A stretch of DNA of 64,000 bases, from contig JALPQD010000075.1 in assembly GCA_023101885.1 (NCBI GenBank), positions 7,268,198 through 7,332,197 of the forward strand, given 5' to 3'. The position numbers were made by a program, and so were the translations under genes. Origin of the DNA: Typhlomys cinereus (Eukaryota > Chordata > Mammalia > Rodentia > Platacanthomyidae). The notes under the pieces were generated by a model. It was not told the DNA's origin, did not search any database, and saw only the letters and a program-made list of their open reading frames with translations. This document shows positions 11,765 through 23,865 of the stretch, piece after piece; positions within the stretch are counted from its first letter, which is position 1, and each line of letters begins with the position of its first letter.

Positions 11765-12930
11765 CGTCTTTAAAGGTCATTCTGCCATTCTATCAAGCCA
11801 GCTGCTTCCAGATGGTGGGGAACATGTAAGAATTCCATCAGCATAATGCTGTATGTTCCCTGGCCAGAAACAGTGCTATGTGGAAAACCATGACGGTGGA
11901 CAAGACATTCAGACACCACAGATGGTCATTTTGGTAGAAGCATTATGTGCAGGACAGGCAAATCCATACCCAGAACAAGTATCTATCCCGGTAAGGACCA
12001 ACGACTGCCCTTTCCATGACAGAACTGGTCCAATGTAGTCAACCTACCACATTGCTGGTTGGTCACCCCAGGGAATGTCTCTATATTGGTGTTTGCTGCT
12101 GACAGATTTGGCACTCAGCAGCAACTGTAGCCAGGTCAGCCTTGGTGAGTGGAAGTCCCATGTTGTTAAGCCCATGCATAACCTCCATCTCTGCCACCAT
12201 GCCCACTTTGCTCATGGGTCCAGTGGGCAATGGTGGGGATGGCTGCAGAAACAGGTTGGCATCCACAGAACACGTCATGTTATCCACCTGATTACTAAAT
12301 GACTCTTCTGCTGAAGTCACTTTTTAATGAGCATTTACAAGGGACACAAATAACTGTGTCCTTTGCTCACTGAGAGAGACTTGTCCTTTGCTCGTTGAGA
12401 GACCTATCCACATGCTTCTTCCCCCAAATGTCTTTTTCACCAATTTTCCAGTTATGTTCCTGACTATCCACTTAAACCATTGGCTACAGCCACCAATTAG
12501 TATACAATCAACAGCACATCTGGCCATTTCTCCTTACAAACGACATGCACAACCATGTGCACTGCCCAAAGTTCTGCCTGCTGGGAAGATTTCCCTTCAC
12601 CAATGTCATTCAGGGTTGCCCCAAAAAGGGGCTGTGATGCCGCAGCTCCCCACTTCTGGGTGGCACCTGAATGACATGCAGAACCATCTGTAAACCAAGC
12701 TCTAGTTCTCTCTTCTTCAGTTAGCCAATCATAGGGCACGCCCCAGGTGTCCATAGGTGCACGCTTGGGACAGGCCTGAGAAACCACAGGCTTCAGGCAA
12801 GTTTCCCATACAACTCAACCATGCCTTCACGACCTGCTCGGGCCCTCTCTTATAGACCATGTCATTTGATGATAGATTGCTGCTGTCCCCATCCAAAGTT
12901 ATGGCTTGCTGGGTTAGGTAACACCCAACT
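11765..12930 (-). pseudogene. Decayed endogenous retrovirus pol fragment (RNase H to integrase)
   Basis: On the minus strand, the frame from 12787 down carries an RNase H-like stretch with WFTDGSA (first catalytic Asp) and a QQAEL motif (catalytic Glu). Further 3' (about 12320-12080) comes the integrase zinc-region end, with a C-x-x-C pair, and then traces of the integrase core, ending near a proline/histidine-rich stretch at about 11800. Stops and frameshifts occur throughout, and no LTR adjoins it. It cannot make a protein. Which ERV class it belongs to is uncertain. Confidence 0.75.
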
Positions 12931-14879
12931 TATGATGGGCAGCTAAAGCCACACGGTGACGCCTTCAGCTTCCACACGGCCCAGCCAGGAGCTGAATTGC
13001 AACGCACAATGGAAGGACGTTTGCCAACTCGCCCGTTGTGGGGCCCGCCAAAGACTTCCCAGGGGCATCTATCTGCCCCGGCCAAGGCAGACCTCACAGC
13101 TACCCAGGGCTGTGCAGAGCACTGTGTTGCAAACTCACAGCCAGCAGTTTTCAGAGGCGCTGGGCACATGGTCCTGAGGGACGTGTGTGCAAGCGAGGGA
13201 TGCGCTGCTCCTAACCGGCCCTGTGGGAACTGTACTTCCAAGTGGTGGGGGGAGGTGAGACAACTTCCTTCCCCCATTGTCTGTGTGCCCCACCTCCCTG
13301 GGCTCCCAGACAGTTCACAGAGGCAGGGGGCCCTTGAGTTTTCGCTGGATCTTTCCCCGTCTCCTGGGTCCTGTGTGGCTGCTGCCTCCTGCTCACGCGC
13401 TGCAGTCAGCACAGCTTCACACAGTGGAGGATGGCAATGCTCTGATGGTGACCTCATAATCCCTAGAGCATAGCTGGGGCTTGGCAACGCAGGCCGTGAG
13501 GGCGCTGGCCTCAGGGACAGTGACACTCAGGGACGGGTGCGGAGGAAACCTTTGGCGAGATCAAGGGCATCACTGCAGGCGCCAAGAGACGAATCCACTC
13601 CGGGAAGCCATGCTTGCTCCAGCAGCTGCAGCTAGAATTTGCAACAATCGTCCTCATCTCTAGGATAGGGAGATGCAAAAAAAAGGGCTCTGGGAGCCAC
13701 ATCCCAGGGAAGGGATGTGGCTTCTGGCTCGCTCCTTCCAGGTGGCCCCGCTCCACAGGTCAGGGAACCAATGTGGGGATCCTAGAAACTCCTAAAATAT
13801 CCCACTCATGCATTCTGGAATGGGGAAACGACCCCAGGATTGAGTTCCACCCGCTGGACCTGCTTTGGGGTCGGTCTGACCTCCACAGGCCTTGTGCTAG
13901 CTGAATAGCCACAATGCTTTCGGGCCCACAGAAGCAATCACAATTCAGATCCAGGGTCTCCAGACATGGCGGTCACTTTATCATTTGGGGGATTCTGCCT
14001 AGTTCAAGTGATGAAGAACCACAACCAGACACGCGGACAGCCAGGTACTTGATGACGAGGGACCCAGGGGGCCTGTTGCAAACACAAGCAGGAGGCTACA
14101 TGCCCCCCACCCCCACCCCGGGGCCAGGCTGCTCAATACGGGGAAAGCCCGGTGCACTCCCAGGGTGGCACCACAGGACCCTTGGCCTGCAGTGTCTGCC
14201 AGTGGCATAGATGTTACCCCCAAATTCTGACCCGGCTTCTAAAGAAGGGAAAGAGGGTCAGGGTGGGGACTACTTTGTCCCCACTTGTTCCTGACACCCA
14301 GGCAGACACACACGGACTGGCCTGTCATGAAGGTGTTCACAGGCTCCTGTCTTGGAAAGCGTGTAGCACCTTTGGGAGGTGGAGCCTTGCCGCAGGAGGC
14401 AAAAGACCAGGGGATGGGACTTGAGGCCTGGTGGCCCAGCCCTGCTTCTCTCCGCTCCTGTTCTGCCTCTGCGACATCTCTGGCAACCTGAGCCAGGGCT
14501 TCTGCATCCAGCCACACCCTCTGCTATGGGATGGTCAGTGTAACCAACTACCTCTTTAGGCTGTCTCCCTGCAACAAAGAGCAACGGCAACAGCCGTCAT
14601 TGCTCTGGGTCACCCAGGAGGCTAGCCTGGCAGTGCCCAAGACCACCTCCAACACTGCCCCAAGCATGTGCTTGACGCGGCCCATTAAGCATGTCCATGT
14701 TCTGTGGCATCAGGGTGATCTGGGGATCACAGCAGCTGTAAGGTCTCCACCTCAGCCTCGGCTGGGGCCCTCCGCTAGGCTGAGGCTGGGCAGTTCACCC
14801 CAAAGGCAGGCAGGCAGGTGGCAAGCAGCCCCTCTCACCAGTATTTATAGATCAACACTCAGCCCAGAGATTTGGTTAA
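12931..14879. other. GC-rich stretch with no recognised gene
   Basis: Between the ERV fragment and the PLPP2 3' end. Open frames exist on both strands, but none shows a known domain, conserved splice pattern or start context. They are what GC-rich DNA gives by chance. Confidence 0.5.
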
Positions 14880-15435
14880 AAAAAAAAAGAAAAAGAAATT
14901 TATAATCCCCTCCCCCAGGCTGTACATTCTGCCAGGGTCAACAGCAAACTCTCGCAGAGCCCCAGGCCTGTGCAGAGAGGCACACGCAGGGGTAAGGTGG
15001 GGGGGTCAGACTCATACTCATGGCTCATCTTCAAACCAGCCCCTACTCCAGGGCAGATGTGGACGCCCAGCTATGCAGGGCCAGGAATCTTCGCTGGCAC
15101 CTGCACGCAGGCCAGCCACCTCCCGGTGACCAACGATGCGGGGGCGCACCACCCGAAGGGCCGTCGGGCGAGGAAACTGACTGTAAGTACTGACCCTACC
15201 TGGCCTGTCCCCAGGGACCATGAGGGGAGGGTCCTGGGAGACAGGGAAGTTCCCGGAACAGGGCGGAAGCAGTGGTCGTCGCCACAGAACCAGCATGCAC
15301 ACACCGAGCCGGGCACCCAAGGTCAGAGCCACTGCCACAGGGCAGGACGCAAGGGCATCTCCAGGGCCGTCCCTGCCCTACCACAGGTGGGCAGCACATG
15401 GGGCCGGCCTGCAGCTGGTGACGCCTGGCTTCTGG
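14880..15435 (-). other. PLPP2: PLPP2 3' UTR (end inferred)
   Basis: Sequence after the PLPP2 stop. No AATAAA is present. A variant TATAAA signal lies at 14899-14904 (reverse strand), followed on the minus strand by a T-rich tract (14873-14898) that could be the downstream element. The cleavage site near 14880 is inferred. Confidence 0.45.
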
Positions 15436-15582
15436 TCAGGAAGAGACCGGGTACCCGTAGCGGCTGCGGTCAGCCTCGCTGAGGTTCAGAGTCAGCGACA
15501 GGCTGGGCTTGCGCTCCGGCTCCTCTTCCTCTTGGCAGGGTAGGGGAGGCCGATGCTTGAAGAAGTCTGAGACATAGCGCAC
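15436..15582 (-). CDS. PLPP2: PLPP2 coding exon 6 (C-terminal tail and stop)
   Basis: Encodes [15 protein letters not shown], the acidic [15 protein letters not shown] segment and the end RYGYPVSS, followed by the stop at 15436-15438. The acceptor follows a C-rich tract. The tail matches the cytoplasmic C-terminus of mammalian PLPP2. Confidence 0.95.
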   Translation of the reverse strand: MRYVSDFFKHRPPLPCQEEEEPERKPSLSLTLNLSEADRSRYGYPVSS

Positions 15583-18500
15583 CTGGGGGGCAGGGGGGCA
15601 GAGGCAATGAGCAAGGAGCAGAGCGGCACCCCAAGCTCGGTGAGCGGGCACAGCTGCGGGGGTCAGACTGGCCACTTCGGCCAGCCGCGATGGCACTCAC
15701 CATGAGGCAGGCCACCAGCGCCCCCTGCAGGAGGCCGACGAGGACGTCGCTCCAGTGGTGCTTATGGTCGGACACTCGCGTGTAACCCACATAGATGGCA
15801 AAGGCCACCAGGAAGAACTGAACCGTGGGCCGCAGCAGCCGCGCCCACTTCCAGCGAAGTCGTGCCTGTACATACAGCTGTGGGGGGATCAGTCGGGGAC
15901 TCGGCCCCCCCTAACCCGCTCAGCCCAGTACACAGGTCACAAGCTGTCCAGTCACACCGCCTGGAACACACCCCAGCGCGGGCCCCCAACGCATTAAACA
16001 CACACCGCTCAAGGCGCGTGGACACTCACCGCCAGGAACAACATGCAGTACATGCCAAAGGACGAGTGTCCGGAATAGAAAGACAGCCTAGGGGGAGGGA
16101 GGCAGCAGGTCAGCAGGGTCATGGGAGATGGTGGGGGCAGAAGGGAGGGGGCAAGAAGGATGGGGGATGCAGACAGTTCTAAGGCTCTGGTATTTCTACA
16201 CACACACACCCCCTCCGCCCCGTCCCAGGACGCCTGAGGTGGGTTCACACACAGAACCCAGCAGTGGGCTTCCCAGACCATGTGTAGAAACAGAGGAAAC
16301 ATTTCCACTTCCTGTTTATGACAACTCAGAGGTCAAGTTTGGGGAAGGCTCTCGGGTCACCGGGTCAGAAGACCTGCTGTCCACTGAGCAGCTGGCCCGG
16401 CTCTGCACTCTGTATGGCCGTAGACAGCTTATGGCACTGCCACTTCCCTCCAGCTCCTGCCGCAGATCCTGCCATGACAGGGGACCTAACCCCATGCCAA
16501 GCACAGGAGGCAGACAGGCTGCAGCCCCCCCAACACAGCTGAGAAAGATGACTATCTTACAACAACAGCGAAATGTACAAAACAAGGAGAAAACGCACAC
16601 ACAACGTGGCAGATAAATCTGTGCACAGCTCTGTGTGGGGCCGAGAAGAAAGTGACTCCTGAACCAGCTGAAGATTTGAGTTCAAATCCCCAGCGCCTGC
16701 TTAAAAGGCCAATGGGATAGGCCATCACCCCAGTCAGTGCTGGGGGGTTGAAGGCAGGATGACCTGTTAGCCAGTAGACAAATTAGTGAGTCCCAGATTC
16801 TGTGAGATCCCCTCAAACACTAAGGCAGCTAAAGAACCCACCAAAGCGTGTGCCCACACATGGCTGAACACATATACACACACCTCAGCACATACCCACA
16901 CCTAAACACATATGCACACACACCTCAGCATGTGCACCCACCTGAACATGCACACAAACACATGAACACATACCTGAACACAGGCACACACCCTGAAGAC
17001 ATACACAAACATGAACACACAAACACCTGAACTTAATGCACACAATCTCAACGCCTGCACACATGTAAACTCACGCACGCACACCTGAATACACAGCTGA
17101 CACATGTGCGTGCATAGGGACACACACAGCTGAACACGCACGCGTGAACATATGCACACACACAAACCCATGCGCTAACACTTAGAAAAGCAGCTGTTCC
17201 CCAGGAAATCAGCGCTGGGCTCAGGAGCTACAGGGCATATCCCAAGCCCGCCACCAGGACTCCTGCCAGCAAAGATGTAGAAGGAGCAGAGCAGCCCAGA
17301 GACATTCTGAGGAGGCCGAAGCACCCGCCGCCCCAGCACTCAAGAGGGCAAGACAGGATGTTGAAGAGTTCAAAGCCAGTCCACCTTCAAGCTACACGCA
17401 ACCCCGTCGCAGGAAAACCAAAAGGTGTTCCAGCATGTTCCAGCAGGGAAACCATCAGTATTCAAGGTGAAAACCACCAGGGCCAACCAAGGCTAAGCGG
17501 GGTCGACAGAGGGTTCTGCAAGCAGAGCAAGGATGCGGGGCTCGGAGAGGAGGACTGTGGAGGAAAGGCACAAAAGCTCTCGCAGCATGTGCCACATGCT
17601 CCTGGCATTTTTCCCCTGGGACTTTCCACCGTGGACCCTAAGGAGGATGTTATGCAGCAACTGAAGCACCCCACCCGGGAGGAAGACTCTGCAAGTGGGT
17701 TCCTGAAATGAACAAGTTTGGGGGAGCTGCCTACAGAGTGGGGGAGGAGACAGACTCGCCTGCCCTGGGGGTCTGCAGGAGACCCTGAGGCAAGCATGCG
17801 GCAGAGTTTCAGGGGTGCGGGCCATGAGTCTCACCCATGCTGGGGGAAGGGGGGAGGCTTTCTGGTGATGCTTTAGAGTCGTCCCTGCTCCTATAAGGAC
17901 CCTCACCCCTGCTCCTGTGACCCTCACGCCTGCTCCTGTGGGTGACCCCAATAAAGTCATTGGTTCATCAGGTCGGACCTTCAGATCGTCACCTGGGTGG
18001 GGTAGGTGACTGTGTGACGTCTCCCCAGGAAGTGCTGACACAGCAGAGACGCTGCCCGGCCGCCCTCCTCTACCCAACAGCTCTCTCTGTTATCCAGTGC
18101 CAGAGTTCCTGCCCACAGCCCCGACCCACCTGGCCTCTGTGACATTGGCGGGGCTGCCCCTGCACACGTCCAGCTGAACGTAGCCGGAGCAGTTGACCCG
18201 GCTCCAGTCGGGGTCGCAGACAGACAGGAAGTTGGGACGCAGACGGCCAATCATGTACTTGGCCAGGTCAGTCAGGGACTGGCTCACGGCCGCCCCGAAC
18301 AGGAAAGTCCCCAGCACCTTGTAGACGGCAGCCACGTAGTTGTTGAAGTCGGAGCGTGAGTAGAGGCGGTCTGTGTACACCAGATAGGCCTCCCCCGCCG
18401 AGACCTGCCAAGGGAACAGACCGGGCGCTGGTCAACCACACAGCAGGTGCACTCTAGTCCCCCCCTCCCAGTCCTCTCCCGCCTTACGAGGATAACGGTG

Positions 18501-20312
18501 GCTGTAACGGTGACCACGGCCATGACGCCGTGGGTGATGGTATCGGGACGGTAGGGATATCGGATGGAGTCATCGCTGCAGTAGAAGCCTCGTCTGTATG
18601 GCGTGTTCACCACAGTCAGGATGGCGAAGGGTAGAGAGGCTGCGAGAAGCCAGGGAAGCACAGGGTTCTAGCCAGGGGTACCCCATCGACAGGGGCGGCT
18701 GCTTTGCCGAGGCACCTATGGCAGCTAGCTGGTGCAGGCCCCGCCCACCAGCAGGCACTCTGTGCCCGCACATTCTGGGACTCGGGAGCAGACCCTGCCA
18801 GCAGCAGCCCTGCACACCCCTCTCGAGGCCCCACCCTGTGGTCACTGGTACTTCCCAGCCCACAACGCCCAGCTTGGGCTGTGCCCAGCTGGACAAGGCA
18901 GGTGTAAGCATTCGTCTACATAACCCATGACCAGGTCAGAGGCCTGGTGCCCCCCAAAGGGCCTTTGCTTTCGCGCCAAGTCCTAAGCCAGTCACGCACT
19001 GGTCGCGACAGATCCAGCCCTGGCTGTGGGAAGTTCACACTGAAAGCCAGCAGACATGACAACTGAATGGCACTGGGAGGTCTGGAGCTGCTGAGGGTGA
19101 GGGTCTGGGAGGCGGCGGCCAGTTTCAAGGACAAGGCATTGGGCAGCGCCCAGTATCCTTGCCCTCTTGCTTTACAGCTGGATGTGGAGGGTGACTTTTG
19201 GAGTTCTGAATGTCCAGACAAGCAGGGAGGTCAGAGCCCCTCCTCTCTTGAAAAGGGAGAGCTTGCCCCCCCATGCCACAATGCCCAGGGGGACTGGGAT
19301 GGCAAAGAAGATACTAGAAATGGGGTGACGACAGGTTCACCACAGCAAGAGCCAGAGGGAGATGAAGTCAGAGGGGTGAAAGGTCCAGAAGGTTGGGGGA
19401 CAGCAGGCGGAGGGGTAGGTAGGTGTATACAAAGCCTGCACAGAGCAGGGATCCTGGACAGATGCAGGCCACAGGGCTCCCCCCCCCCCACAAACACCCC
19501 AGCCCCACCCGCCTCGCCTGGCAGCTTCAGAGGGTGTCTGAGCAAGTTCCCCCACACACACCAAAACCGATGGTCACCTACAACCACAGGCAAGCGTTTG
19601 TGCCTGTGGCCACGACCTCCGCCCACTGGCTCCACCTCCGGGCCAGGCTATGAGGAAGGAAAAGTTAAATTTGACGACCCTGGGCGCCTGGGGCGGTCCA
19701 AGCAGCTGAACGTTAGATGAACACCCCGCAATCACAACAGGGCACCCGAGCCGGCGGCGTCCCACGCGGGTGGTCACCGGGTGGGCAGAGTGGCCCGGGT
19801 CCGGGGCGAAACAGGAAGCTGGCTCCCGCAAGCCTGCAAAGGAGGCGATGCCCCTCCGTGCCTTCGGGGTAGAATTCGGGTCACTGTCCCCGGGGCCCAG
19901 CAGACACTCGGCCTTTGTTCGGCGCCTGGGGAGGGGGGTCGGGATGCGCCTCCCCCGCGGCCTCAAACTGGACCGGCAGGTTCGGCCGCGCAGCCCGGGC
20001 CCTGCTAGGCGCTGGCGCTGGACCTTGCCCGGGTCGCCCCGCCCGCGTGAGTCACCTACGCCCGGAGCGATGCGGCTCCTAGGACCCGACGACCCCCTCC
20101 CCCCGGCCCGGCGACCCGCAGCCCGGGGTCCTCCACGGCATCCCGGTCCCACCCGCGGGGTCCCAGGGCCGCGACGCCCCGCACTTGCTCCCGAGCCAGC
20201 GGGCCCCGGACGCGCCCCCCTGGGAGAGGGTCCCTGCACCCGGGTCCCCGCGGATCTTACCGACCAACACGCACAGCACGTCCAGCAGCACGAAGACCCA
20301 CCTCCGCTCCAT
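15436..20312 (-). CDS. PLPP2: Phospholipid phosphatase 2 (LPP2/PPAP2C), 6 exons, 286 aa
   Basis: Integral membrane lipid phosphatase that removes phosphate from phosphatidate, lysophosphatidate, ceramide-1-phosphate and sphingosine-1-phosphate at the plasma and inner membranes (family knowledge). Coding exons, 5' to 3' on the minus strand: 20261-20312, 18488-18639, 18130-18404, 16030-16087, 15701-15877, 15436-15582. They sum to 861 nt in frame, against 288 aa in human. The three PAP2 signature motifs are present: K117...R124-P125, S165-G166-H167, and R213...H219...D223 (in [12 protein letters not shown]). Two N-glycosylation sequons, N139-C-S and N155-V-T, lie in the loop between the first two motifs. 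The protein starts [13 protein letters not shown], matching the human N-terminus except for one residue. One residue is missing relative to human just before V148-C149. No break is seen, and this is the gene nearest the telomere-like array. Confidence 0.96.
15701..15877 (-). CDS. PLPP2: PLPP2 coding exon 5 (catalytic motif C3)
   Basis: 59 complete codons, from [15 protein letters not shown] through a membrane segment to the C3 motif with H219 and D223. Acceptor CAG and donor GTGAGT are both canonical. Confidence 0.95.
16030..16087 (-). CDS. PLPP2: PLPP2 coding exon 4 (catalytic motif C2)
   Basis: A 58-nt exon encoding [19 protein letters not shown] with the Ser-Gly-His of motif C2. Acceptor TAG before 16087; donor GTGAGT after 16030. 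Confidence 0.95.
16835..17165. repeat. CA-rich degenerate tandem repeat in PLPP2 intron 3
   Basis: Irregular units built on ACACACCTGAACACATA and variants. It lies in the intron between PLPP2 exons 3 and 4 and is flanked by old SINE pieces (a tRNA-type piece at about 16640-16830 and a B1-like piece at about 17290-17410). No coding potential beyond repeat-encoded frames. Confidence 0.75.
18130..18404 (-). CDS. PLPP2: PLPP2 coding exon 3 (catalytic motif C1, glycosylated loop)
   Basis: Longest coding exon. Carries [20 protein letters not shown], then the C1 motif KYMIGRLRP, then the luminal loop with the NCS and NVT sequons. Acceptor CAG before 18404; donor GTGGGT after 18130. The Arg codon is split 2+1 with exon 4. 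Confidence 0.95.
18488..18639 (-). CDS. PLPP2: PLPP2 coding exon 2
   Basis: Encodes [18 protein letters not shown] and the start of transmembrane segment 2, ending at Ile-Leu. The acceptor CAG precedes 18639 and the donor GTAAGG follows 18488. The 152 nt length leaves phase 0 for exon 3. Confidence 0.95.
18640..19739. other. PLPP2 intron 1, no recognised feature
   Basis: Distal part of PLPP2 intron 1. I see no exon, repeat or RNA gene in it that I can support. A C-run at about 19481-19490 is the only low-complexity patch. Confidence 0.5.
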
Positions 20313-20480
20313 GTCGCCCGGGCCCGGGGGACCCCTGCGCGCCCCAGCCGTCCCGGCGCGTCCCGACAGCCACTGGGTCACATGGCGACGAAGTCCGCCC
20401 GGCCCAGGAAAGGGGCTGGGAGTGGCCAGAACTAGGTGGGGCGGGGCAAGGGAGGGCAGGCGCCCGCCAGCAGGAAGGGC
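19740..20480 (-). promoter_or_regulatory. PLPP2: CpG island and promoter of PLPP2
   Basis: Strongly GC- and CpG-rich DNA covering exon 1, the start of intron 1 and the upstream flank, with several GC boxes near 20430-20480 and no TATA box in the expected place. This is the usual housekeeping-type promoter for this gene. Confidence 0.75.
20261..20312 (-). CDS. PLPP2: PLPP2 coding exon 1
   Basis: Encodes the start Met and the first transmembrane segment ([17 protein letters not shown]). The donor GTAAGA follows at 20260. It ends with one base of an Ala codon that exon 2 completes, recreating the expected V-A-S-L-P-F junction. The ATG at 20310-20312 is chosen because it aligns with the human start. 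Confidence 0.95.
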
Positions 20481-23400
20481 GGGGCCCACAGGAGAGTTTG
20501 GCACTCAGGACTCCGCCTGGGAGAGGCAGAGCTGTTGGCAGCCGCCGGGGTCTTGGAGCTGGAAGGAAAACCAGACCAGAAGGGGCAGGGGCCGTTGGGG
20601 TCTCAAGGCTGGGAGGGGCAGGGGCCGTTAGGGGCCGTTGGAGTCTGGAGGGCGAGAGAAATCTGGGGCCAGGAGGGAACTCCAGGGAGGGGCAGCCACT
20701 TGTGCCAGGCTGCAGGTTGGACTTGCCCAGGACTTGGGCTGCATGCAGAACCCCACGATATAGCCGTCGTGGGAAGTGGTGGCTGGCATGCCTACAGCCA
20801 TCTTAATCTCACCCAACTCATATAAGACACACTCTCCTAGGGCCTTCCAGAGAAGGGCACCCATGCGGGGCATCAACCAGGAAGTGTCTTAGCCTGCCAG
20901 AATCAGTCTCACGGGTGTGTGGCTTCCCTCAGAGCCAGGAGCTTGTGCCCCGCAGTGTCTAGGGAGTTGCAGGGAGGGAGGGTCAGGGCTGCCCCCAGCA
21001 CAAGCTATGCCCACTCTGTGCAAGACTGGGGAGCTGCCAAGATCAAGACCCTGCACCTGGGGGAGGGGGTTAAGGACCTGCGGCACTCAGACTTGGGAAA
21101 CTGAGAACTGGCCCCAATGATTCTTTGGAGTGTGGCCACCTGGAAACAGGAAAGGACGCCTCCGGAGGCCAGCACAGGTGAGCCCCGGAGGCGGAGGCCC
21201 CCAGCTTCAGCAGAGGTCAGCCCCGCGGCAGCATTTGACCTAATGACCCTGGGGCAGGGCGGGTCTCCGCCCTGACTCAAGGTCCAACCTGGATTCTCCC
21301 CAGCCCATTTCCACGGGGACCAAACCCAGGGCAGGGCTACCCTGGGGGCGCTGGGTGGGGCATGCAGAGGCCCGCAACAGGGAAGGGCTCTGAGCCGACA
21401 GGAAGCACCCCAGCAGGTGTGCCTGCACGGCTATGGCAGACAAAGTCCACATTGAAACCCAGGCTGTGGCGTGCCAGCCATGTCCCCAGGGTACACCTGG
21501 TGCCCACTGCACACCTTGGGCACACAACTGGCCTTTGGTGAACAAGGATCTTCCTCTGGGGGCTGTGATCTGATGTTGAGGCTTAAGGGGACACTCAGAA
21601 CACAATTCCCGGAGCTCCTTCCTTCACGCGTGTGGGATGCATGTCCCCCAGAGCCTGGCACGAGACACGGGGTCGCGTCCTTATGCCCCGTGACATCTCA
21701 GCCACAGACTGAGGGCACAGAGAGAGGCTACAGGAACACTGAGCAGGGTGAGACAGGGCAGGGAGGCCCCTAAGAAACAGGCTGGAGGAGGGTTTGAAGA
21801 TTTGGGTCAGGTCTTAAAAACCTTGGCAGCACAGGATTAAATTAAGATTATGGTTAGGATTGAGGCCAAGGTTCCTAATTCCTTACTGGTGTGGCTCTGC
21901 TAAGAAACATCCTCCCTAGAGTTCTCCCACCTTACGGCCCAGCTGCCCCACAAGGGGCCCAGCCTTTCCCCGAGCTGGAGGGGGCCTGAGTGGTACTACA
22001 GTCTTGCCTGCACCCCCCATAAAAGTCAACCTCCCTGGAGCCTGTGGTCTCGGGGCAACTCCAAGCCTTGAAGAATCCAGGAAAGGGCAAAGGTGTCTAT
22101 ATACATTGGGTGCCCCCATGTGCACACAGCCTCCTTGGCTTTCTGCAGGACCTGGGGACTGAAGCAGCCAGTTCATGTCGGGAGCAAAGGGGCCACATGG
22201 GTCTTAGGCAGGTGGGAGACAGGCAGGGCGGAGGGGTTATGGCAGGTGCCTGGGGAAGGGGCTCCTGAGCTGGGAGTCTGGGTTCCAGGAACGCAGCTGC
22301 GTTTGCAGCCGCGGAGACTGATGGAGACGTGGGGGGGACAGTGGAACTCTGCAATCCCCACGGACACCCTTCTTCAACACAGCCCCTCCTTCGGCAACAA
22401 TCCTCTTCAGGACCACACTCGAGCTCCTGGAAGGGCGCTCAGGCAGGGATGGGGGCTCCTGTGCAAAACTGGGGGGTTGAGTCCTCCGAACCCTGAGGTA
22501 GAGACACCTTGGTGCCTCCTGAGGTAACGGATCAGCTGGTGACAGCCGCCCCGAGTAGGCTGCAGCCAACCCGTGCTCGGTCCTAGTGGGCATAGGCATG
22601 CCCTCACTGGACACATGGGCTGAGCTGCCCCCAACATCCTAGGGCGTCCGAGATCCAGGTAGGAGTGGGCGCATCGTGACCATTACCTGGATGGCTGCTC
22701 TGGACAGAGGAGGTAAGATGCAGAAATCTGACTGGATACCGGTGGTGATCTCATCAAGGCCCACAAGGGGACAGTGGACAAGAGACTGGGTGGGGTCAGG
22801 CCTGGCGAGTCACACTGCAGAGTCCATGTCCCTCACAGCCAGTCTAGCAGCGCAAGGCTTGGGGCAGTGGCCAGCTCAGGCCCCCCACAGCTGTCTGAAG
22901 AAGTCCCCAGACAGGCTTGGCTCTCCCCCACTCTCTCTGTCCCCCACAGAGCACATACTTCAGAAGGCCTTCACCCTCAAAAGAGTGAAGCCGCTTTTCT
23001 TCTGCACCATCTGCAAGCTGAGGACGGTCCCCGGCACAGGCAGGCGCTGCCCCTGAGGTCTGCGATGGGGACAGAGCAGGAAGGCCGGAGCCCCTCTGCA
23101 GCACTGGGCTACCAAGCAGGTACCGTGCTGGCAGATATGGTATTAACTCCAGATTTCAAAGCCCAAGAGGACATGAAAGCGAGGACAGCTTGGCAGTTGC
23201 TCCAGCTGCTGATGGGGGAGGAGGAGCATCAGCTCGGCTCGCTCCCCAAGTCTTGACTCACCACACCCAGTCTTGACTCACTTTAACCAGGAGGGAGGGG
23301 CTGCATGGCCCATGAGGCAGAGCGCACCCCAAGCCCCCTGGATACACACTCTCACAGGGAGAGGGCCATGATCAGAGCCACAGGCCCATAGTTTCTAGGG

Positions 23401-23630
23401 CCACAGGGAAACCGGGTACCAAGGAGATGCTGGGCCATGCAAGGACCCGAGGCCGTGGAGCTCTCAGGCCCCCACCCCTCAAAACCACTATCAGACCGAG
23501 GGACAGAAAGCCAGGGAAGGGCCTGGCCTGGTGAGTGACAGCACAGTGGTGAGCTGACGCAGTTACTTGGCGAGGTGGGGGGGTTGGCCAACCACAGGTG
23601 CAAGAACACTGACCTCCACGTGCATGCCCA
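20481..23630. other. PLPP2-MIER2 intergenic stretch, no recognised gene
   Basis: Upstream of the PLPP2 promoter. I see no exon, RNA gene or named repeat. Many overlapping frames on both strands reflect GC content. Confidence 0.5.
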
Positions 23631-23825
23631 CGCTTTAAGACAAACACAAAAACTGAAAAACGTGGCTGTGCAGGCTTCCAACTGTCAATCCAGAAGCTGA
23701 GGAGGGAGGGTTCAAGCTCAGGGCCAGCCTGGGCACAGGGTAGGTAAGACCAGATCAAAAAAAAAAAGGGTGGGATTACAGGCCAGTGATAGGACAGCTG
23801 CCTGACGAAGCCCTGAGCTCTGCTC
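23631..23825 (+). repeat. B1/ID-type composite SINE
   Basis: B1-like part (GCTGAGGAGGGAGGGTTCAA, CAGCCTGGGCACAGGGTA), an A-run, then an ID/tRNA-like part ending in CAGCATC and leading into (CA)n. This resembles the rodent B4 composite. Confidence 0.6.
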
Positions 23826-23830
23826 CCAGC

Positions 23831-23831
23831 A

Positions 23832-23865
<34 letters not shown>

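Noticed and set aside
12997..13473. Plus-strand open frame of 158 codons
   Set aside because: No recognisable domain, no splice or promoter signals, overlapping frames of similar length on the other strand.
19574..20435. Open frames of 221 codons on both strands at the PLPP2 start
   Set aside because: Same CpG-island effect; only the 52 bp of PLPP2 exon 1 have protein support.
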